Below are positions 55,940 through 64,000 of a DNA stretch of 64,000 bases, piece after piece (position 1 is the stretch's first letter; the number at the start of each line of letters is the position of its first letter). This stretch comes from Pseudevernia furfuracea (Eukaryota; Ascomycota; Lecanoromycetes; Lecanorales; Parmeliaceae), in assembly GCA_022315425.1 (NCBI GenBank), contig JAIUPT010000019.1, positions 1,054,001 through 1,118,000 on the forward strand, in the 5' to 3' direction. The position numbers and the translations under genes were made by a program. The notes below the pieces were generated by a model that saw only the letters and a program-made list of their open reading frames with translations, ran no database searches and was not told the origin of the DNA.

Positions 55940-56554
55940 ATAATTACAAGTATAGGCCCACGAATTAAATTCGTGAAACGTGTTCTTGAATTCCGGGGGT
56001 TGGTTTCGGGGCCGCGCATCCCCGAGAGGATTTGCTTCGGGGTCTCTCAAGGGTGAAAAATGTTCAACTTAAAAATTGTTTATAAGTATAGGACCGATTC
56101 TCAAAATTCTTGATTCTCCAAATAGCGCAAATAAGTCTCCACAATTGAAAAAAAAAATCTCAAAAAAGTAATCGAAAAGTAAAAAGTTATTCAAAATATA
56201 AGACTTATACGCACAAATTTTTCCGGGGCCGCGCATCCCCCATCACCAAGAAGTAACCGGCCGGGCAGCGATATTGAAATCCTACTTTACTTTATCAATA
56301 ATAGACCAAATTTGATAATTTTTGCAGCGTTGGAATGCGCACGTTAAGCTCTATAATTGGCAAAAATTTTAAGAAATCATATGCAGAGGGCATAGGATAA
56401 TTGAAGTTGCAAAAAGGTCTCACCAAAATTTTTGATGAGGGCGCTCGGGAGGCCTAACGGGCTGACAAAGCGGGTCTAACCAAAAAGCGTAGAAAGATCG
56501 ATTTTTTGATTGGCTACACATACAAATATAAGGTTTTTTAGCTCAGCCCTACAC
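55940..56554. mobile_element. Unclassified 615-bp insert with little RIP damage
   Basis: A block of near-normal composition inside the Helitron Rep region. It is flanked by an exact 12-bp duplication TATTCTTTTATA (55,928-55,939 and 56,555-56,566), consistent with insertion by a transposable element. Features: a perfect 7-bp-arm hairpin CACGAAT-TAA-ATTCGTG (55,959-55,975), the 16-mer GGGGCCGCGCATCCCC twice (56,008-56,023 and 56,225-56,240), and the right end TTTTTTAGCTCAGCCCTACA. No ORF, no tRNA-like promoter boxes, no poly(A). A mutated inverted relative lies at about 34,343. The class is unknown; a hAT-like end (TAGGGCTGAGC) is suggestive only. Confidence 0.65.
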
Positions 56555-59500
56555 TATTCTTTTATATATACTGATAAACTTTCTTTTATCTCTCGTTCTC
56601 TTAATTCAATAAACAATTAATGATATATTAATTAGACGATTAATATAGGTTTTAGATCGTCTCTAAGAGTCTTTTTAATACGATTTAAAGTTCTTATACG
56701 CAGTAAATTCTATTAATTAGTCTTATAATATCGTCAAAAAAAATTCTTTTATCTCAAGATTTCGATTTACGATCGATTGAATTTTCGTATAATCTTAATT
56801 CTAATTAATTTTTGTCTTATTAGATCAAGTTTTAATATATATCTATATCATAAAGAGATCTTTTATATATTCATATTTTAATTATATTGTAATTTAAGAA
56901 TCGAATACTTAGCGTAGCAGAGATAAACGCGATTATTAGTATTAAGATATCGAATATACGTCTATATTTCAATCTCTATGCTATCGTAATTAGATATATA
57001 CTTTACGACAATTATAATCATTATTTTATTATTAAAATAAAGACGATTTCGTCCTATTGAGACTCGAATAAAAACGAATATAATAAGCGATTTTCGAAGA
57101 TCTTTTATAACGAGATCATCTTTAAGTTAGACTTCGAATATTTTATATATCGTCGACGTAGATCTATTATAATCTTCGAGAATAAATTCAAGTAAAATTA
57201 TTAAATAATGCTTTATAATCTCTACTTATTAATTAAATATAACGCTCACATTAACGTTGAGATTTATGTCAACGTCAAGACGTGTAAATATATCTTTAAG
57301 TATGTTTATAAGAACAGCGATCGAATTAGTCTTTGAATAATACGAGACGATAATGAAGATTAGAACGATATAGAATTAGACTCGATAAACGAGATTTAAG
57401 AATATCGAAACGCACGATAAATAGACTCTGCGAAGATCTATTAAAAAATATTTGATTTTAAATTATACGATTACGATTCTTCGATAAAACGAATAAATAT
57501 TCATCTTTTTAATATTTAAAATCTTAATCTTAACGACGACGAGAATCTCGCCATAATAATTAAGAAAGATAACGAACGTTAAATTAAATTATTAATCTTC
57601 TTTAATCTTAATTTAAAGCGTCAATAATAACGAGATATAAAAGATCTCTTTTATATAAATCTATCGATTCGATACGTCCAAAAAAAGAATTATAACTGCT
57701 GAGATTCACGTTAGAGACATAAGAATATTATTGCTTATATATATTATATTAATTCGAGCGCGAGCGAACTCTTTTATCTTCGTTATCTTTTATTAAACGT
57801 ATCGAATTTTATATTCTTTAAGAATCTACGAACGATAAACGATAATATTATTTTTATCTTTCACGATATTTACACGATAAGATATTTATATATAACGACG
57901 TCGAATAAGATTAGATCTTAAAGAAAGCAGATATCTAATAAGATAAACGATATTTATGAAGTCTTTTTATGATAATACTACTTAATTGTAATCTTAATGA
58001 TTTATTAAATCTATAAAATAAGCATAAAGAGAAATACGCAGATCAATTTCTTTATTATTCGAAAACACTTTAAATTTTAACGCGAGAAAATAATCGCGCT
58101 ATTAAAATAATAAAACATTACGAACTTCTTAAGTGTAATATTTTCGTATTTTTTAATAATTGTTTTCTCAAAAATCTTTGCGTTAGACGTTTTTTTGATT
58201 TTCGATTCGTAAAATATATGTCTCTCTCTTTTCACCCTACTCTTATTTCTTTCATCGAAGTTTTTCAAGATCGATTAAAGATTTTTATCGCGTTATTCAT
58301 TATATTAAAACATTATAAACTTTTTATTAATAATATTTTCGTAATTTTTCTTTAAAGCCTTTCGCGTTAAACAGATTTATTATTTTTTATCTCGCAAATA
58401 CATATCTCTTCTCTTGCATCTTATCACATTTTAAATTAATTAATATATATTCTTCTTCTTTTAGATTATCTGACGACTATCTTTATATTCTTTAAAGCGA
58501 CTATTAAGATCTTATTTTATCGAACGATACGAAGAATAAGAAAGTCGTCGTTTACGACTTTTATCTTTATTTGATTTAAATTCGTTTAAAGAAAAACAAT
58601 ATTAGCTTTATAAAGAATATTAGTTTAATCGATTTCGACTTATTAATAGTTTAGAAAGACTTCGAGTAGTATTATAATAACGATTGTAATAGACTTCTTC
58701 GCGAGAAATTAAATTATTAAATCGATTCTTAAAACGAGATATAAAAGAATTTTAATATCGATTAAATCGCTACTACGAAGATTATTTAAAACGTCGTTTT
58801 TAATAAAAATAATTAATTCTTCTTTTTGAGAATTATAAAGACACTAACAAGATTATACTTTAAAATATCGTATTGCGTAAAATTTAAAACGAGTTTAAAA
58901 TAACTATTATTATAACTTCTTCTAACATCGTCTTTATTCTTTTTTAAAATAAACGTATCGCTTATTTTCGCTTTAAGATATTTTTAAATGCTACTGCTTA
59001 ATTCTTTTATACGATATTAAAGACGTTCGATCTTATCGAGTTATTTCTAATTATCGAGTTAATCTTTTAAGACGAAATCTCTATATAAAATCGCTTCGAT
59101 ATTAAAATCGTTAATCGTATATTTTAAGACGTTCGAAGTTATATTACTTTTTTTAATAAAATGATTATATGCTTTTACGATAACTTTCGTTAAATTCTTT
59201 TAATCGTTAAAAGCGTTAAGTTAAATCGTTTCGCTCGATTTACGTTAAGAGCGTTCTATCTCTGAGATCGCATTAAAATTCTTAGACTAATAAAAATATA
59301 AGACTTCGAAATCTCAATTTGACTAATTAGAGTCGCACTAATATAAAGACATTTGCTTAAAGTCTTTTAAATATAATAAACGATATCTCGATAAGTATCG
59401 AAGAACGAGAGACAGTCGATTAAGCTATTAATTAATTATTCGATAACTTTATTATTACATTAATTGATATTATCTACGATAATTTTAATTCTTATTAAAC

Positions 59501-59777
59501 GACTAAGTTTTATACGTTCAAAGCGATCTTTTATATTTTTAATAAAAACGTCGCTCGATTTAATAATCAAGTTCTAATTAAGTTTTTTAAGATTAGGATC
59601 GTCTATAATAGTCGAAATAAAGTCGTTAATAAGAAAGATAACTTTCTTCTGTCTATCGAAATAATAAATATCTTCGAATTAATCTCGCTTTTATTATATC
59701 ACTTGAAATTAAAAGTAAATTATGTGATTATACTATTAAGAAATCTAAAGTTTATTTAAGATCTATATAATAAGACA

Positions 59778-60532
59778 TGTTACGGTGAATAGTTCCTTCC
59801 GTGGGAAGGCGGAGAGTGATTGCTTGGCATTTCTTGACATTCATATACTGAGTAACAGGTTTCTTCATAGCTTTCTCCATTCATATACTACATTATCATA
59901 TGAGAATGTCTTTCTCATGCTTTCACTGTGTTATCTTAATAGTGATAACAACACCTGCATAGCAATAGTTATTATTTGATCGATCTGTTGTTAGAAATCA
60001 ACAGAGTTCTTCATTAAAATCAACTCATTAATTTCATATCGAGATTCAAATTCGTATAATTACACGAACATTAATCTTTCGAATTCTTACATATCGAAAG
60101 TCAATTTCATTAAGCTGACTTTCGCAGTCTCAGCTTTTCGTGACGCAGTTATTTAAGTCTAACAGCTTCGAGACTTTATCACTTTCGAGCATTAATTTAA
60201 CGCTCTCATTGATCAGACTATACGACAGATCATATAATATCTCACAAGGAATATCTTTAGATCTGTTAGAGTTATATTTACGTTAATAAGAAATCGACGA
60301 GCACGCTCTTATTTCTCGTCACTCGATTCACTCTTTAAATGAATCTAATTAGAAGATTAAGCTATCGATCGTATTTTTCTTCGAGTAGCAATTCGCTTCT
60401 TTTAAGAATTTATAATTTAAGAGTATCGTCTCTTCGATTCTTCGTTGATTAATAATACTTTAAAAGCTACGATAATAGACACTTTTATAAATTCATTCGA
60501 GAGTGTCTCTTTTAAATCTTCGAGCAACTTTT
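59778..60532. mobile_element. Possible LTR plus leader of another retrotransposon
   Basis: At 59,778 the Helitron helicase sequence stops abruptly (after DLYNKTC) and TGTTACGGTGAATAGTTCCT begins. A candidate LTR runs to about 60,003, ending TTAGAAATCAACA; the rest (60,004-60,532) is RIP-like AT-rich sequence with no motif I can name. No second LTR or target duplication is visible, so the assignment is tentative. Confidence 0.4.
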
Positions 60533-61281
60533 TGTCAAAATTCGGGTCACGTGATGCGTTAAGGCGCATCCTCATAGTCGCTCTTTACTCTCGTAGCATT
60601 CTATAGTTAACAACTAAGTGTTCTATCACCTATTCTTGATAGGTTATGAGCTCGGGCTTGCTCGGCGACTGTTTCACTTATACTCTATGCCTATCAGAGC
60701 CACAGTGACCTCTAAGCATCACGAGTTCATCGTAATGAACGCCGCGACAACTATGAGACTCTGTTTTTCAATCTTCTTGAGATGAGCATTGCCCTCTATA
60801 AAATGATCGTCTTTGAAATTCGAGAGGCTGGGAGCCCTATCGCAAATCGATCCGCGACATACCGAATCTAATCGAACGTCGAACGCCGAACTCGCCATAC
60901 GATCGTGCGATCGAATTTCACTAAGGTCTCTAAAACATTGTCAGCTTCCCTGCGTGAGACACGTTAAACACGCTCAACGAGAATATTTCTCTCGCGATGT
61001 ACATCGTTTCAACGTTGATAAAGCGTTTACGTGAATCGAATTAATTGTAACGACTCAAGAGACTGGACTTTAACATTAAATCGTTTAATCACACTTTAGA
61101 GTTGATCAATTATTGACAAATCTTCACTTAGAGCGCGTATACGTCTGTTGAGGGTCAAAATAACAAGAATTTCTTATTGAGATAGATCTTTCGACCTCAC
61201 AAGTTCTCTGAAGAAGAGGGCTGGGGCTCAGCCATCGAATTCTTTTTATCGTTATTCGACTTTATTCTATCATCGAATGAA
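60533..61281 (+). mobile_element. 5' fragment of Copia B in opposite orientation
   Basis: Begins with an LTR of family B (60,533-60,641, TGTCAAAATTCGGGTCACGT, about 109 bp because of a short deletion at the ACGTGACC block), then primer site GGTTATGAGCTCGGGCTTG at 60,642, then leader sequence that aligns with the reverse complement of about 47,985-48,748. Homology ends near ATTCTATCATCGAAT (about 61,281). No gag is attached. Confidence 0.88.
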
Positions 61282-61336
61282 ATTAATATATATAATAAAA
61301 CGACGAAGTGATCTATTCTTTTAGCGGAGAGATGAG

Positions 61337-62812
61337 ATGAACGAGATGAGTCGAAAAATGACAGGTAGCGAAGCGTTTGAGAAACGCAAGAAGGAGACAA
61401 CTGGGGCAATAGTAGCAGGCTATGCTGCCGATAAGAGAGGGGAGCGTCGCCGGCGCGGGGGCGGAGAAGGAGAGGGACACGGGGACGCGACGGGAAGGAT
61501 ACCGTCGTCACTAACAAATAGCAACGAACGGAGAGTAAGCCTACACGTGGAAAACGCGAAGAAACAGGCAACTGCGGCTATTGCGGCCCTAGAGGCCATA
61601 GAAAACACGTCGTACGAGGATCTAAACGCGTCAACTTGAAAGGTGCTTCAGAGGAGCATAGACCAGGCCAAAGCATACATACAGAAAGCTGACGGAGAAC
61701 GCCAGAGAAAGAGTAAGGAACAGGGCTCACGAGGGGGCTGCGACAGCTGAGGAAGTACTCCCACGCGGAATAGATCCCCAGTAGGAAGCTGAGCAGAGGG
61801 AAACCCGTTCGAATCAGCAGCAAACGAAGCAACGGGGTCAGTCTCACGCCTAATATCGTTCGAGATCGAGGACACGAGAAAGAAGCGTCAGATCTTGATA
61901 GTCATACACAGGGAGGAGGAAAGGGTGACAATGAAGAAGATGAAGAGCGGGAGAATTCTCATCGTCTTTAAGAATGAACAGAAGCATGCTTCGTCAGGGC
62001 AGATCGTTATAATGAACAGGCTCCGAAGCGAAGACCTGTTACTGCAGACGACTACGCAAGAGGCCAGGGAGGCCCTCGAGAAAGACACGAAGTGAGTGTT
62101 AGAGATATATGGCTCGGCAGTAGTAGTGAGAAAGTTCTTCTCAGTAATGATTCACGAGATGAGGGTTTCGGAATTCGATACAGACAATTAGGCTGTTATC
62201 AAGGAAAGAATAGAGATAGAGAATCGAAGCCTGCACTCAGGACTCGAGGTAGTCAAGACACGATGATGTCACGGCGTTGACGCGGCAGTAGGGAGAGGGA
62301 GAAAGCAATACTCCTCTCTGATGCTGCACGTCGCGACGACGGAGATGGCTGACGGCCTTATTAGAAAGCATCTAATCGAGACAAGTGAGATGAAGAGAGT
62401 GGAAAGATTTGATCAGGCAGCAATAGCTATGCAGTGTTATAACTATTAAAAACAGGAACATATGACTAGGGAGTGCTCAAACCCTACGCGCTGCGCAGAA
62501 TGTAATCAAGATCATGACACACGCAGTCACCAGGAGAAGGCGCCAGAAACGCCAAAGGCCTGCGCTGGCTGCGGGGGCACAGGCCACGCAGCGTACGAGA
62601 AGACCTGCCCAGTAAGGGTCAGAGAAGCTCAGAGAACGCGTCAGAGAATAGCGACTAAGCCCCTACTGTATGGGCCGCTAAGGGAGAGATCACCTCCGGC
62701 ACCCCTGAAAAGGGGTGACGGATTTATACTAATAGGCTCAAAGAAGAAGAGAAAGGCAGCCCCAGAGGTAATCGAGTTGAGGAAGACGTCAAAGACTCAG
62801 AGAAGAAGTTAG
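61337..62812 (+). pseudogene. LINE ORF1 (gag-like) with CCHC zinc knuckles, broken
   Basis: Fragments include MNEMSRKMTGSEAFEKRKKE followed by a very Arg/Gly-rich stretch (61,337-61,639), a middle part in shifting frames, and a C-terminal part (62,420-62,812). The latter has knuckles: the first reads CYNY, stop, KQEHMTREC with the second Cys turned to Tyr, then CAECNQDHDTRSH and CAGCGGTGHAAYEKTC intact. It ends in a basic tail. Such knuckle arrays are typical of ORF1 proteins in Tad/I-like LINEs. Less RIP-damaged than the Copia genes. Confidence 0.8.
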
Positions 62813-63099
62813 AGTGTGCAGAGAGACAAGCAGAGAGTAGGAAGATCAACGACACGCTTTTAACTCTCTACTGTCGCTGAAGCGCTAGAATAACAGACAA
62901 TCGCAGCATCGAGTGTCCTCGAGAAGGCCACGCAATCTTTCCCTCAACAGGGGAGCCCTGTTAGCGAGATCTCCGTCCCTAGGGAGATAACGTATAACTC
63001 AACGTTGAAAGAGATGATAAGCGCTATGCAGCCAGCACAGCAAGTAGAAGTAATCACAGATTAAGGAGATACAGAGATGTCAGACAACGGTGATCTATG

Positions 63100-64000
63100 A
63101 AGAATATCGCGACGTTGAGAATCTTGCAGTACAATATAAGGAATAAATTGGAAACAATGACTGTCTTGTTAGCAGACGCAGGGATTCAAGATATTGACGT
63201 ACTTGCGATTCAAGAATCAAGCTTCAACTCGCACACAGAATTCTCGTACAACTCAGAGACTAGTTAGTTTCATCTAGCACACCGCTCGGGGAAGAATACG
63301 AGAGTGTGCTTTTATATCAACAAGAGACTGAATTCGAAGAACTGGGATGTGAAGTTCGTGACAAAGAATATAAGTACGCTGAGAATTCGACCCAGATAGG
63401 GAGAGGAAGCGAATCGAATCGAGAGGCTCTCAATTCACAATATCTACAATTCGAGCCCATCGCTATTCTCGATAAAGAACTTCTCTAGTCTATCACAGAT
63501 TCTAGAGCTTCTGTAGAAGTCTGAAGAGCATCTCTTGCTCGAGAACTTCAATCTGCATTATTCTAGCTGAAATAACTTTGATAGATTCTCGTATCATAAA
63601 GAGGCGAATGATCTAATTGCAGTAACTGCAGAGAGAAGAATAAATCTAGCCCTGTTAAAGGGAGCAGTAACGTGGAGATCTCGAGAATAGAAGAGTGCGA
63701 TCGATCTAGTCTTCACTACTTTAAGGGTAACGGAGGTAATAGTTCGTTGCCAAGTAGAACCGAATCTGCAGCATGGCTCGAATCACCTTTTAATACTTAC
63801 GAAGCTCGATCTGGCAACGGAGAGCGCTTCGAAATAGCGACGTCGTGCTTGAAAGACAGCAAAATCAGAAGAGATAGCTAGAGAAGCTCAAGCACTAGAC
63901 GCGACACTCTCATTAGATCCTTTAGCAAATTCGAAGTAGATCGATAACTATGTTAGTCTGCTTTATAGGGGACTTGATAAGATAGTGAAGAATATAGTAT
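63100..64000 (+). pseudogene. LINE ORF2 endonuclease region, broken and partial
   Basis: Reading near 63,100 gives NIATLRILQYNIRNKLETMT, then LADAGIQDIDVLAIQESSFN, the start of an exonuclease-endonuclease-phosphatase (APE-like) domain with its Asn and the catalytic Glu in AIQE; further down SAIDLVFTTL fits the later catalytic block. At least six in-frame stops interrupt it. The reverse transcriptase part lies beyond 64,000. Confidence 0.82.

Larger units (their letters stand above)
48871..59777 (+). mobile_element. RIP-degraded Helitron, interrupted by two insertions
   Basis: Rolling-circle transposon remains on the + strand, recognised only by translating through stops. Blocks in family order: an N-terminal region at about 48,990-49,670 (RDYKLLYENSNHYNKRIYNR); Rep-domain sequence at about 55,450-55,930; the HUH-type motif at about 56,857-56,880 (DLLYIHILIIL, one His changed to Tyr); KYNAHINVEIYVNVK and KYIFKYVYKNSDR near 57,235-57,320; helicase blocks near 58,960-59,080 (FRFKIFLNATA, and IIELIF, stop, DEI) and LKLKVNYVIILLRNL near 59,705-59,750. 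The sequence is split by Copia A2 (49,680-55,443) and by the insert at 55,940-56,554. About 300 bp between the insert and the HUH motif is unexplained. Neither terminus (5' TC, 3' hairpin-CTRR) was found, so the limits given are those of recognisable sequence. Confidence 0.85.
61282..64000 (+). mobile_element. Non-LTR retrotransposon (LINE), 5' part, running off the edge
   Basis: After about 61,320 G+C rises and a new + strand element begins. It has a gag-like first ORF with CCHC knuckles and a second ORF starting with an endonuclease domain, the layout of fungal Tad1-like LINEs. Stops and frameshifts break both. The left junction near 61,282-61,320 is unresolved, and reverse transcriptase would lie beyond the window. 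Confidence 0.85.

Noticed and set aside
55959..55975. Helitron 3' terminal hairpin
   Set aside because: The hairpin is real but no CTRR end follows at the right distance, and the block lies in the middle of the Helitron Rep region.
55951..56554. hAT transposon with terminal inverted repeats TAGGGCTGAGC / TAGGCCCACG
   Set aside because: The ends match at only about half of the positions and no 8-bp duplication flanks them; the 12-bp duplication does not fit hAT either.
58077..58268. 63-codon minus-strand frame with a Lys/Arg-rich product
   Set aside because: Lies within RIP-decayed Helitron sequence whose coding strand is +; no motif.
61197..61571. 124-codon open frame on the minus strand
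   Set aside because: Antisense to the Arg/Gly-rich LINE ORF1 and the Copia B leader; Ser/Pro/Leu-rich product without motif.

Overview
The window is nuclear DNA of a filamentous ascomycete (Pezizomycotina). The evidence is short 48-135 bp introns with GTAAGT/GTACGT-type donors and CTAAC-like branch points, fungal-specific families (ROM2, OCH1, ERG1, a Met2/CysA-type acetyltransferase), and a repeat island whose copies differ mostly by C-to-T/G-to-A transitions, the mark of repeat-induced point mutation (RIP). I cannot name the species; a Eurotiomycetes- or Dothideomycetes-like fungus fits but is not proven.

Bases 1 to about 33,830 are gene-rich with balanced composition. In order: the C-terminal part of the class III PI3-kinase Vps34 (+), a membrane-anchored calcineurin-like phosphatase resembling Ppn2 (-), a TcdA/Tcd1-type tRNA t6A dehydratase (-), a DUF4336 protein (-), a CysA/Met2-like O-acetyltransferase (+), an Och1-like GT32 mannosyltransferase (+), a TMEM184/DUF300 seven-helix protein (-), an Acinus-like SAP/RRM protein (-), a PKA catalytic subunit (-), V-ATPase proteolipid subunit c (-), the Rho1 exchange factor ROM2 (+), two head-to-head Nudix hydrolases (NUDT14-like - and YSA1/NUDT5-like +), and squalene epoxidase ERG1 (+). 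I rebuilt the spliced genes exon by exon from donors, acceptors, reading phase and family conservation; every exon sum is a whole number of codons. Several proteins belong to signalling, vacuole and cell-surface biology (Vps34, Ppn2-like, V-ATPase, PKA, ROM2, Och1, Erg1), but they are ordinary single genes and I see no biosynthetic cluster.

About 470 bp after ERG1 the sequence changes abruptly to an AT-rich island (about 33,830-64,000) made of nested, decayed transposons. I resolve: a Copia element A1 (35,910-42,203, 132-bp LTRs, target duplication CGAAT); a Copia element B of another family (42,336-48,870, 122-bp LTRs, no target duplication); a heavily mutated Rep/helicase Helitron on the + strand (traceable from about 48,871 to 59,777); a second family-A Copia (A2, 49,680-55,443, target duplication TAAAT) inserted into that Helitron; a little-mutated 615-bp insert of unknown type (55,940-56,554), also inside the Helitron, with a mutated inverted relative at about 34,343; a possible LTR fragment (59,778-60,532); an inverted 5' fragment of Copia B (60,533-61,281); and a non-LTR retrotransposon (LINE) with CCHC knuckles and an endonuclease domain running off the right edge. 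None of the transposon genes is intact.

The main interest is the insertion history of this island, its sharp edge beside ERG1, a length-variable minisatellite in the leader of Copia family A, and a likely half-tRNA(Met) primer site in both Copia families. I found no tRNA, rRNA or CRISPR array.
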